Source: CABRXV01 sp900754955
GTDB taxonomy: Bacteria > Actinomycetota > Coriobacteriia > Coriobacteriales > Eggerthellaceae
Length of the DNA: 31,354 bases
Assembly: GCA_902475005.1 (NCBI GenBank)
Contig: CABRXV010000017.1
Span: 1-31,354 of the forward strand
Reading direction: 5' to 3'
Shown here: positions 1-6,646 of the stretch, one piece after another
Numbering within the stretch: position 1 is the stretch's first letter
How the letters are laid out: the number at the start of each line of letters is the position of its first letter
Translations under genes and position numbers: made by a program
Notes under the pieces: generated by a model
Told to the model about the DNA's origin: nothing
Seen by the model: only the letters and a program-made list of their open reading frames with translations
Databases searched by the model: none

Positions 1-199
1 GCAGGTCCCCGGCCATCTGGAAGGGGTTCGCCTCGGCGTCGGGCGCCGCGGCCGGGGCCCCTCCGACCCGGTCGGCGAGGCCCGACGGGTCGACGCCGGT
101 CTCGCGCGCGACCTCCGCGTAGGCGGTTCCCCCCTCGTTGTGCAGCCGCACGGCGCGCCGCCTGAGCTCCGCCGTGTGCTTCGGGCGCGGTTTTCCCAT
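1..199 (-). CDS. IS3-family transposase OrfA, N-terminal part (cut by window edge)
   Basis: The reverse strand opens with ATG at 199 and stays open to the window edge, giving about 66 residues that begin MGKPRPKHTAELRRRAV. This is the typical start of IS3-type OrfA proteins: a basic N-terminus followed by a helix-turn-helix (AVRLHNEGGTAYAEVARETG). OrfA supplies DNA binding and is usually joined by programmed frameshifting to OrfB, which carries the DDE catalytic domain; OrfB would lie outside the window. A possible Shine-Dalgarno (CGGAGGCGG on the minus strand) precedes the ATG. The element's outer end probably lies near 240-285, where the minus strand reads TGAATTTGAATCTGCCCCG, but I cannot define the terminal repeat without the other end. 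Family call fairly sure; intactness unknown. Confidence 0.75.
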   Translation of the reverse strand, partial: MGKPRPKHTAELRRRAVRLHNEGGTAYAEVARETGVDPSGLADRVGGAPAAAPDAEANPFQMAGDL

Positions 200-529
200 G
201 ATCCGCCTCCGTTCCCCCGCAACGGCAACGGTGCCGAAGCGGGACTCGACCTGCCAACGGATTCGGGGCAGATTCAAATTCACGCATTCTGTCTCACTCG
301 GGCGCATCTGAACTCGTTTTGCGCCCGACCCTCGCCTTACGCGAGCACCTCTCACCTACGCTCCGACCCTCGCAGAGTTTCGCTTCGCCTCCCCATCTAT
401 CGTCTCGCGCATCCTGCTCCATCGCACGCCCGACTCTGCTTCGCGTGTCTGGCTCTCTGGCTCGCGCGTCTTCCCTCCATCGTTCGTTTCGCCCATTCGG
501 CCTTCGCTCCGTTCAGCTATTTCTCGTTT

Positions 530-715
530 TTTCCAAATAAAGGGCGCTATGTAACAAAAAAGTCGCTCTTTCGCGACGCTTCCAGCAAGCGCACTTCACT
601 CCAGGTAAACACGCTTCGCATAATGCCTGGTCAGGGTACAGTACGCGCCAACGGCTGCCCCTTCCGCGCTACACGTCATTCGCTCATCTGTTACAAGCCG
701 CCCTTTTTTTGGAAA
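530..715. repeat. Imperfect inverted repeat, 26-nt arms
   Basis: Plus-strand 530-555 (tttccaaataaagggcgc then tatgtaac) matches the reverse complement of 690-715 at 22 of 26 positions. The arms are separated by 134 nt. Both end in GTAAC and contain AAAGGGCG. The arms could be ends of a small non-autonomous element or a dispersed palindromic repeat. Confidence 0.55.
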
Positions 716-860
716 TATCGCCCAAATGCGCGACGGTGATCGCACCGATACGCACGAAAAGGGCAAACGCGGAGAGGGAGGGGCGAAAACATAAGAGTAA
801 AGGTCGAAAACAAAGAGGGAAAGGGGAGGAAGAAAGCAAGAAAAAGGAAGAGCGAAACGG

Positions 861-1000
861 GCGCGCAAACAGGTGAGACGAAAGGGGGCTGCGCGCAAAA
901 CCAGGAGGGCGAAGAGGCAAAACGAGTAAGCAGGTGAAGCAAAAAGAGGGCCATGCGCAAAGCCAGGAGAAGAGGGGCGAAAAGAGCAGATGAAAGGGGA
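861..1000. repeat. Degenerate ~60-bp purine-rich tandem repeat
   Basis: Units begin with CAGGTG at 870 and 931 and CAGATG at 987, spaced 61 and 56 bp. Each includes a GCGCAAA-CCAGGAG core (891-907 and 953-969). Nearly all bases on the plus strand are purines. No coding potential seen. Confidence 0.45.
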
Positions 1001-1073
1001 TGGGAAAGGGCGGAAAAGGGAGGGTAAAAGGAACGACGCGGGACCGATGGCGGCCATCTTTGCCATTGCAGTT

Positions 1074-1100
1074 TTGAAAAGGGCGGCGGAACGGTACAAT
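1074..1100 (+). promoter_or_regulatory. Putative sigma-70 promoter for the solo HTH gene
   Basis: TACAAT at 1095-1100 is a good -10 box; TTGAAA at 1074-1079 is a possible -35 with a short 15-nt spacer. The leader to the start codon at 1186 contains small hairpins at 1108-1123 (GTAAAT-GTTC-ATTTAC) and 1154-1167 (CACTA-GCGA-TAGTG). Confidence 0.4.
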
Positions 1101-1185
1101 GAACCCTGTAAATGTTCATTTACGCTTGCCTTTTCGGGCAGGCTCGTTCCGTCACTAGCGATAGTGCGTGGATGGAGGTTTTGCC

Positions 1186-1548
1186 ATGCGCTGGGATGCT
1201 GATACGAGAAAACGTGCTGCAGAGCTCTTCGAGAAGGGGCTCGGCTACAAAGCGGTGGCCACGGAGCTGGGGATCAGCCGCGAGGCAGTACGCGAGTGGG
1301 CCTGCATTTGGCGCGCTCTGGGAACCGAGGGCCTGTGCGCGATGGGCGAGCGTCGCACCTACAAACCCGAGACCAAGCTGGCGGTCGCGCGCGATCGTCT
1401 CGAGAACGGCCTGTCGGTCGTCGAGGTGATGAAGCGCCACGGCGTGGCGAATCGCCGCCAGGTCAAGGAGTGGTGCAACCAGTACGCGAAACGCGGAGCC
1501 GCCGCCTTCGGCTTCGAAGAAGAAGGCGAAGAAGGCGCAGAGGCATAG
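1186..1548 (+). CDS. Solo helix-turn-helix protein, IS3 OrfA-like
   Basis: 120 residues starting MRWDADTRKRAAELFEKG. The ATG at 1186 is preceded by GGAGG at 1174-1178 with normal spacing, so it is preferred over the in-frame ATG at 1168. Two helix-turn-helix units are visible: GYKAVATELGISREAVREW (about residues 20-38) and LSVVEVMKRHGVANRRQVKEW (about 69-90). The C-terminus is acidic (EEEGEEGAEA). The arrangement matches IS3/IS1296-type OrfA or insertion-element HTH proteins. No OrfB follows; the next gene runs on the opposite strand. It has its own promoter-like sequence and terminator, so it is either an IS remnant or a domesticated DNA-binding protein. Function beyond DNA binding is unknown. 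Confidence 0.7.
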   Translation: MRWDADTRKRAAELFEKGLGYKAVATELGISREAVREWACIWRALGTEGLCAMGERRTYKPETKLAVARDRLENGLSVVEVMKRHGVANRRQVKEWCNQYAKRGAAAFGFEEEGEEGAEA

Positions 1549-1558
1549 AAACTCGACG

Positions 1559-1592
1559 CTCCCGCGGCTCAGCACCGCGGGAGCTTTCGTTC
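1559..1592 (+). terminator. Intrinsic terminator after solo HTH gene
   Basis: A perfect 9-bp stem CTCCCGCGG (1559-1567) / CCGCGGGAG (1575-1583) with a 7-nt loop, followed by CTTTCGTT. It lies 10 nt past the stop codon. The U tract is weak. Confidence 0.6.
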
Positions 1593-1822
1593 GCGCGGGG
1601 AAAACGTTGTAGGTTGTAGCGGCGTCGTTGACGAGTGTGTCGCCTTGGGCCGTCGGCAGGCCCGTCGCATCGTTGCGCACATTGTTCGGTTATAAGCAGG
1701 TACGTTTCGCGATTGGGAGGCGTACCGCACGATCGCTGGATCATTCCGCGCGATTGGTTGCCGCGTTGCCCTGGTGCGCCCGCATGTAAGCGTATGCCGA
1801 TTCGCTTATCGCTCAGCCTTGG

Positions 1823-3025
1823 TTATTGCTCGAGAAGCCAATCAAGCAAGTAACGCTGTTCGATACCGTTGTGATCGCTTGCGCCAATTTGGTCAAGCGT
1901 GAGGAGCGTTTTGGGATAGTTGTTTCCAAGGCGCGCAAGAGGGGCGAGCTCCCGTTGGAGCGTTTTCTCGTCGAGCACGGAAAGGGCGACTTGGTAATAG
2001 TGAGGGCTTCCGTCTCGCTCGGCTACGAAGTCGATTTCGTTCTCTCCCGTTCGTCCTCTATAGACTTTGCGATATCGTCGCAGCAATTCGAGGTAAACAA
2101 CGTTTTCAACACGGTGCCCTATGTCGGTTGCGCTGCGGCCGAGTAGGGCGTGTCGAAAGCCGAGCTCCCCTAAATAGTACTTTCCGCCTTGCTGGAGGAG
2201 GCGGTGTCCTTTGGCGTCGTAGGCATCGGCTTTAAAGAGCAAGTAGCTTTCAGTGAGGGCGTCAAGATATTCGCCGGCGGTTGTGGGCGAGATCTTGGCT
2301 CCCTGTGCGGTGAGACCGTCTGCAATCTTTTTCAATGAATAGCGGTTGCCGATGTTGTCGGCCGTGAAGGCAAGAAGTGTGCGCAGCGTGCTCATGTTGA
2401 TGCGCGGATGCCGTGTGGCTATATCCTTTATCAGAATCGTGTTGAGTACGCCGTCAAGGTATTCGGCGATATCTTCTTCGGGCAGTGTCGTGCTGTATGG
2501 CATTCCCCCGAACACGAGATAGCGATTGAAGAGCTCGGTGCGGTCGGACTTCTCGGGAAATGCTTTGCAGTATTCGGAAAACGAAAGGGGAAGCAATTGG
2601 TATTCGACATACCGGCCTGTGAGCAAGGTCGCAAGCTCGCTTGACAGTAGGTCAGAATTCGATCCTGTTATGTAGACGTCGCAGTCCTCGCGAGAGTACA
2701 GCGCATCTACGGCGCGTTCGAAGCCAGGGACGCGCTGCGGTTCATCGATGAACACATAAGAGCGAGGCTCGCTGAATTGCGAGACGGCGAGTTCGTACAA
2801 TTCGCGTGGCGTGGACGGAGCGTCGAATCCCATCTTCTCAAGGTCGAGCGCAATGATAGAGGTCTCGGATACTCCAGCCTCCATGAAGGTGCGCTGCGCA
2901 AGCCTGAGGACGGTTGACTTTCCGCAGCGGCGGAGACCTGTCACTACTTTGATGACGTCGCGATCCCTCCATCGCTGCATCCACTTAACGGCTTCGGGTC
3001 GTGGAATTATGGCTGCGCGCTCCAT
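1823..3025 (-). CDS. AAA ATPase with DUF4143 domain
   Basis: 400 residues from ATG at 3025, preceded on the minus strand by AAGGAGAA. The N-terminal AAA_14-type domain has Walker A GLRRCGKST (residues 30-38) and Walker B YVFIDE (90-95), followed by the ITGSNSDLLSSELATLLTGR segment typical of this family. The C-terminal half (about 200-390) is DUF4143, with a PD-(D/E)xK-like stretch ENEIDFVAE...YYQVA near 330-350. The Gln in QVA replaces the Glu of the classic EVK motif, a variant I believe is common in this family. Such proteins are widespread accessory genes of unclear function. The gene is monocistronic, and the three 39-bp-spaced palindromes just upstream suggest tight, perhaps autogenous, control. 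Confidence 0.9.
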   Translation of the reverse strand: MERAAIIPRPEAVKWMQRWRDRDVIKVVTGLRRCGKSTVLRLAQRTFMEAGVSETSIIALDLEKMGFDAPSTPRELYELAVSQFSEPRSYVFIDEPQRVPGFERAVDALYSREDCDVYITGSNSDLLSSELATLLTGRYVEYQLLPLSFSEYCKAFPEKSDRTELFNRYLVFGGMPYSTTLPEEDIAEYLDGVLNTILIKDIATRHPRINMSTLRTLLAFTADNIGNRYSLKKIADGLTAQGAKISPTTAGEYLDALTESYLLFKADAYDAKGHRLLQQGGKYYLGELGFRHALLGRSATDIGHRVENVVYLELLRRYRKVYRGRTGENEIDFVAERDGSPHYYQVALSVLDEKTLQRELAPLARLGNNYPKTLLTLDQIGASDHNGIEQRYLLDWLLEQ

Positions 3026-3039
3026 CTGTATTCTCCTTC

Positions 3040-3133
3040 ATCCAATTGTTTGGATAAATTCAATGAAAACAGAAATTCATCCAGTTAGTTGGATGATATC
3101 AAGAAATGTACTGATTCATCCAATTAACTGGAT
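3040..3133. promoter_or_regulatory. Three 16-bp palindromes at exact 39-bp spacing
   Basis: ATCCA-N6-TGGAT occurs at 3040-3055, 3079-3094 and 3118-3133, each starting 39 bp after the last. The third extends to 12-bp arms (CTGATTCATCCA/TGGATGAATCAG, 3112-3139). Each is preceded by TTC or TTT-like bases. The set lies directly upstream of the DUF4143 ATPase; the first palindrome is 15 nt from its start codon and next to the ribosome site. Best read as a triple operator. Confidence 0.75.
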
Positions 3134-3139
3134 GAATCA

Positions 3140-3223
3140 GTGAACGAGCGAATACACCCGACGGAAGAGATCGATTTTCTCAAGGAAGAACACGTGCAGC
3201 ACGAGTTGATGGAGGGGTTTTAG
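3140..3223 (+). pseudogene. Short open frame, possible gene remnant
   Basis: GTG at 3140 opens a 27-codon frame (NERIHPTEEIDFLKEEHVQHEL) ending in TAG at 3221-3223. The composition looks protein-like (charged, no low complexity). There is no clear ribosome site and the start overlaps the end of the third palindrome. It could be the tail of a lost gene or chance; low confidence. Confidence 0.2.
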
Positions 3224-3231
3224 CGGCATCG

Positions 3232-3254
3232 CATTAGCTGGCAGCTAATGTTTT
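3232..3254 (+). terminator. Hairpin with short T run
   Basis: CATTAGCTG (3232-3240) and CAGCTAATG (3242-3250) form a perfect 9-bp stem around one base, followed by TTTT at 3251-3254. With a one-base centre it may be an operator rather than a terminator. Confidence 0.35.
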
Positions 3255-3273
3255 GAGCGGGGCTTTTCTCTAA

Positions 3274-3313
3274 GGTAATTCCGTTCGCGTATACGGTTGT
3301 GAAAGGAATTACC
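3274..3313 (+). promoter_or_regulatory. Inverted repeat that can mask the ribosome site
   Basis: GGTAATTCC (3274-3282) pairs perfectly with GGAATTACC (3305-3313). The right arm overlaps the AAAGGA Shine-Dalgarno (3302-3307) and abuts the ATG at 3314. The loop is 22 nt. In RNA this would hide the ribosome site; in DNA it could be an operator. Confidence 0.5.
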
Positions 3314-4036
3314 ATGCAGCAGAACGACTTCCAGGCGCCGCGCGGCGCTTCGCGCCAGGGCGGCTATCAGATGCCCCAGAACGCGCCCCAGCAGAACTAC
3401 TTCCATCAGGCGCCGAAGCCCCTGTCGGGCATGGCGGTTGCTTCGTTGGTGCTCGGCATCATCGCGTTGCTCACCTCGTTTCTTCCCATCATCAACAATC
3501 TTTCGTTCATCCTGGCGGCGCTCGGCCTCATCTTCGCCATCGTGGGTATTGTGGGCACGGTGCGCGGCAAACGTCGGGGCAAGGGTCTTGCCATCGCAGC
3601 GCTTGTTGTCAACGTGGTTTCGATCGTAGTGGTGCTGGCGACGCAGAGCATGTTCAGCACGGCTCTTGACGAGGCGACCGACCAGATAAGCAGCGGTACG
3701 CCGACGACGATCGAATCTTCCTCGTCAGACAATGCGGCCGCCGAAGCGGGCTCCGACGCGAGCTCCGATGCTCCCTACACCGTTGCCGACGAGGCCATCA
3801 CGGGCGACGCCTATTCGTGCACGATCACGGGAACCTTCACCAACACAAGCTCGAATACGATGTCGTATGCGCAGGTCAGCTACAACCTCTACGACGCCGA
3901 CGGAGCGCAGATCGGCACGGCTCTCGCCAACACCAACAACCTGGCAAGTGGCGGAACGTGGAAGTTCGAGGCGGTCGGCTTCGAGAGCGTCGAAGACGTC
4001 GCGTCGTTCGAGCTCGTCGACGTGACTACGTGGTAG
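3314..4036 (+). CDS. DUF4190 / FxLYD domain membrane protein
   Basis: 240 residues. ATG 3314 follows AAAGGA with 6 nt spacing; an in-frame GTG at 3299 has no such site. Residues 1-35 are Gln/Pro/Asn-rich. Residues about 38-110 form a DUF4190-type membrane region (LSGMAVASLVLGIIALLTSF, then LAALGLIFAIVGIVGTVRGKRRGKG and a third hydrophobic helix). A Ser/Ala-rich linker leads to an FxLYD-type beta domain (about 155-240) containing ITGTFTNTSS...AQVSYNLYDADGAQIGTA. The domain is expected outside the membrane. Its role is unknown; related proteins are cell-envelope proteins. It is transcribed alone. Confidence 0.85.
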   Translation: MQQNDFQAPRGASRQGGYQMPQNAPQQNYFHQAPKPLSGMAVASLVLGIIALLTSFLPIINNLSFILAALGLIFAIVGIVGTVRGKRRGKGLAIAALVVNVVSIVVVLATQSMFSTALDEATDQISSGTPTTIESSSSDNAAAEAGSDASSDAPYTVADEAITGDAYSCTITGTFTNTSSNTMSYAQVSYNLYDADGAQIGTALANTNNLASGGTWKFEAVGFESVEDVASFELVDVTTW

Positions 4037-4090
4037 GCGTGGAGCTCGCACGATAGAGGTACGGGCGCGCAGCTTGGGCTGATCTGCGAG

Positions 4091-4108
4091 CGTTTCGCAA
4101 GCGAAACG
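4091..4108. promoter_or_regulatory. 18-bp palindrome upstream of HTH gene
   Basis: CGTTTCGC-AA-GCGAAACG is a perfect palindrome except for the two central bases. No T run follows, so an operator is more likely than a terminator. It lies between the FxLYD gene and the HTH gene. Confidence 0.3.
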
Positions 4109-4242
4109 AGTCTGCTTGTTCGCAAAACGTTCTGGTCAGAGCAAACAGGCTGCCGCCCTTCTTTATGCACGTTGAAATGGGCCTTACAATAGACGACCGT
4201 GACGACCGTTGTCAGCCGAAGCGCAAGAGGAGGAAGCGTCGC

Positions 4243-4665
4243 GTGAAAGAGCCCCTGACCGAAGAGCTGCTCGAGGAGCTCCTGGCTGCGCCCGACCCCG
4301 CGACGTTCGCCGATCAGAAGCGCATCAAGCAGAAGACGCTCGCCCAGTACCTCCAGCAGTACCTCGACGAGAAGGGTTTCGAGCGCGCCGACGTGGTGCG
4401 CGCTGCGGGGCTCAACGAAACGTACGGCTATCAGCTCTTCACGGGTCAGCGCACGAATCCGTCGCGCAACAAGGTGCTGCAGCTCGCCTTTGCGCTGCAG
4501 CTCACGCTGCGCGAGGCGGGGCGTCTGCTCCAAGCAGCGGGGGCGAACGCGCTCTACCCGAAGAACCGCCGCGATGCGATCATCATCTTCTGTCTCGATC
4601 GCGGTTATAGCCTGCGGAAGACCGACGAAGAGCTCTACCGCTTCGGCGAGGACACCATCTGCTAG
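4243..4665 (+). CDS. XRE-like helix-turn-helix protein paired with a kinase gene
   Basis: 140 residues from GTG 4243, which follows AGGAGG (4228-4233) at 9 nt; this is better supported than an upstream in-frame ATG at 4165. After an acidic N-terminus, residues about 32-95 hold a helix-turn-helix of the XRE kind (ADVVRAAGLNETYGYQLFTG, then KVLQLAFALQLTLREAGRLL). A C-terminal segment reads AIIIFCLDRGYSLRKTDEEL. The gene lies 187 nt upstream of a Ser/Thr kinase gene on the same strand. I infer that the two form a functional pair, for example a regulator and its kinase, but there is no direct evidence. Confidence 0.7.
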   Translation: MKEPLTEELLEELLAAPDPATFADQKRIKQKTLAQYLQQYLDEKGFERADVVRAAGLNETYGYQLFTGQRTNPSRNKVLQLAFALQLTLREAGRLLQAAGANALYPKNRRDAIIIFCLDRGYSLRKTDEELYRFGEDTIC

Positions 4666-4731
4666 AGGGCGCTCTCGCGTGACGGCGGCATCAAGGCGTC
4701 GAACTGCTCGCTTGCGCGTTCGCTCGCCGAG

Positions 4732-4758
4732 ATGGCAAATGGACAGGTTGTTTGCCAT
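4732..4758. promoter_or_regulatory. Inverted repeat upstream of kinase gene
   Basis: ATGGCAAA (4732-4739) and TTTGCCAT (4751-4758) are perfect 8-bp inverted arms 11 bp apart, about 95 bp upstream of the kinase start. The spacing is suitable for a dimeric regulator, such as the neighbouring HTH protein. Confidence 0.35.
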
Positions 4759-4852
4759 TCTGGAACGCGTGTTGGCGGCGGCTGCGGACGCGCCTCGCCT
4801 CCAACGGCTGCGGCATCAAGGGCCGCCCGCCCGATCTGCTACCATACTCCTC

Positions 4853-6358
4853 ATGCAAAACGACGAACTGGCCGAACAACTCGACGCGCTTCAGCGCGAG
4901 GAATGCTACCGCGTGGACTCCGTGCTCAAGGAGTCGGCAGCGGAAGTGACTCAGCGCGTGTACTTCATGGGTGCCAACGGGGCCGAACAGGGGCCGTTCG
5001 TGCGCAAGTACATCGAGGGCAGCTGCGGGCTTGGCGCGGCGTACGAGCGCATTTTCGCAGCTCAACGGCAAGGGCACCGCTTCCGTTTCGTGCCGCGCGT
5101 CTTCGACTGCTACCGTCTCGGCGAGAAGCTCGTCGTGGTGATGGAGTTCGTCGACGGCGAAACGCTCGCGGACGCGGTGTATCGCCGCGACCCGTCGCTC
5201 GCGTTCGCGCGCGAGGTGTTCCCGAGCCTGTGCGACGCGGTGAGCGAGTTGCACGAGGCGTTTGATCCGCCGCTCATCCACCGCGATCTCAAGCCGAGCA
5301 ACATCATGGTGTCGCCTGGTGGCGTGACGATCATCGACTTCGGCATCGCGCGAGCGTACCGCGACGACGGCGAGGCCGACACTGCGCGGTTCGGCACGCG
5401 CGCCTACGCGCCGCCCGAGCAGTTCGGCTACGCGCAGACGAGCGTGCGCAGCGACGTGTATGCGCTCGGCATGCTGCTGTACTACTGCCTCGCGGAAAAG
5501 ACGCCCGACGCGCGCCTGGTGCAGGGCGGGTTCGCGGAAGCATGCGTGCCTGCCGCGCTTCGTCCCGTGCTCGTGCGCGCGACCGCGTTCGATCCGCGCG
5601 AGCGCTACGCCAGCGCTCGCGAGCTCAAGGAGGCGTTTCTCGAGGCCGCGCCCGCTGGGGCAGGCGCGGCCTCGATCGCGTCGTCTTCTTCGGCTGCGTC
5701 TTCGCCTTTGTTCGCGTCTCGGCCTGCGGTGCCGCAGCCGGTGCCAGCGCCCCAACCTGCGGTCGCTTCGCAACCTGCATCAGCGTCCCAATCTGCGACG
5801 CCCCAGTCGGCAGCGGTGTCGCAGCAGCAGGTTCCCGCGTCCCAACCCGTGTTCCGACCCGCGTCTGCGTCTGTGCACCGCCCTCAGCCTGCACCCTCGT
5901 CACAGCCCCAACCCGCGCCCGCTCCGCGATCCACAGCACCCCAGCCCGCACCTGCGCCCGATGCGCCCCAGTCCCAACCCGCTGCCTCTTCCGCATCAGC
6001 GAGCCGCCTTCGGAGCGTGCCTCTGTGGGTGGGCGTCGTGTGGGATGTCCTACTCGTGCTCCTGTGGATCGCGCTTTTCGTCGCCTCCAACATGACCTCG
6101 TTCATGCCCAACGAGCAAGATGCCTCCTATCCGTTATGGTTCCGTCTCCTTGAGTACCACGGACTCATTTCGGTTCCCTCAGCCGCCACCTTCTACCTTC
6201 TGCTCGACAAGCGCCTTCTGCGCCGCCGCATTCCCGCGCTTGCTCAGCGCACATGGAAGCGCGACGCCGTCGCGGCATTCGCGATAATTGGCGTATCGGT
6301 GGCGATTGTGATCTTCGCTGGTCAGTTCATCGTGCCCAACGGCGTGTTCGTGCAATAG
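4853..6358 (+). CDS. Membrane-anchored Hanks-type Ser/Thr protein kinase
   Basis: 501 residues from ATG 4853, chosen because the kinase domain begins just after it. Motifs: ATP-lysine FVRKYIE (Lys52), catalytic loop LIHRDLKPSN (Asp145), metal-binding IIDFGIA (Asp162), and the activation-segment end YAPPEQFG. The glycine loop is unconventional (VYFMGANGAEQGPF). Residues about 266-383 are a long Pro/Ala/Ser/Gln linker, followed by three hydrophobic segments near 390-412, 432-448 and 470-493. The kinase domain is therefore cytoplasmic and tethered by C-terminal membrane helices; no PASTA repeats are present. Substrate unknown; the upstream HTH protein is a candidate partner. Confidence 0.9.
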   Translation: MQNDELAEQLDALQREECYRVDSVLKESAAEVTQRVYFMGANGAEQGPFVRKYIEGSCGLGAAYERIFAAQRQGHRFRFVPRVFDCYRLGEKLVVVMEFVDGETLADAVYRRDPSLAFAREVFPSLCDAVSELHEAFDPPLIHRDLKPSNIMVSPGGVTIIDFGIARAYRDDGEADTARFGTRAYAPPEQFGYAQTSVRSDVYALGMLLYYCLAEKTPDARLVQGGFAEACVPAALRPVLVRATAFDPRERYASARELKEAFLEAAPAGAGAASIASSSSAASSPLFASRPAVPQPVPAPQPAVASQPASASQSATPQSAAVSQQQVPASQPVFRPASASVHRPQPAPSSQPQPAPAPRSTAPQPAPAPDAPQSQPAASSASASRLRSVPLWVGVVWDVLLVLLWIALFVASNMTSFMPNEQDASYPLWFRLLEYHGLISVPSAATFYLLLDKRLLRRRIPALAQRTWKRDAVAAFAIIGVSVAIVIFAGQFIVPNGVFVQ

Positions 6359-6391
6359 GAGCCTCGCCGAAGAGCCAAAAGCACGAACGAA

Positions 6392-6407
6392 TGTTTCATG
6401 TGAAACA
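6392..6407 (+). other. parS (ParB site), one mismatch
   Basis: TGTTTCATGTGAAACA differs by one base from the consensus TGTTTCACGTGAAACA. It is flanked on the left by ACGAACGAA, an extension shared with the other four sites. Confidence 0.8.
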
Positions 6408-6484
6408 CTGCACAGCGGCTGTGCCTCTCTGGGGCGCGCTCGTTCAGCGGTATCGTCTTTCTAAGCTGGGCGTTTTACAAAAAC

Positions 6485-6502
6485 ATGACAGAACCATGAC
6501 AT
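6485..6502. promoter_or_regulatory. Pho-box-like direct repeat
   Basis: ATGACAG-AACC-ATGACAT is two heptamers at an 11-bp period. Its reverse complement, ATGTCATGGTTCTGTCAT, resembles the PhoB box (CTGTCAT-N4-CTGTCAY). It lies about 145 bp upstream of the lipoprotein gene. Orientation relative to that gene is reversed from the usual, so control is uncertain. Confidence 0.35.
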
Positions 6503-6646
6503 TTCTTTGACGAGAAAATGCAAGGGCTTTCGTATCATTTTCACATCGCCAAACCGCAGATCGCGAGCATGCGTGATACTCCCTTCGGGCGGAATGACGA
6601 GTGCGCTCGCAGTCTGTGGTGAAACCGACAGACAGGAGCGTACGAA

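Larger units (their letters stand above)
200..1094. other. Non-coding stretch with inverted repeat and strand-asymmetric blocks
   Basis: No convincing gene. Open frames here are low in complexity, rich in Ser/Arg/Pro/Phe and have no ribosome site. 300-530 is pyrimidine-rich on the plus strand and 755-1040 strongly purine-rich. Between them lies a 26-nt inverted repeat (530-555 and 690-715). The purine block contains degenerate tandem units of about 60 bp. A plausible promoter for the next gene sits at the right end. Confidence 0.6.

Noticed and set aside
140..739. A 199-codon plus-strand protein at the left end
   Set aside because: Begins antisense to the OrfA fragment and continues into low-complexity non-coding DNA.
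3040..3133. A short CRISPR array
   Set aside because: Only three units, repeats of 16 bp and no cas genes; better read as operators.
4490..4852. N-terminal extension of the kinase
   Set aside because: It overlaps the HTH gene in another frame and is Arg/Ser-rich; the kinase domain starts after ATG 4853.
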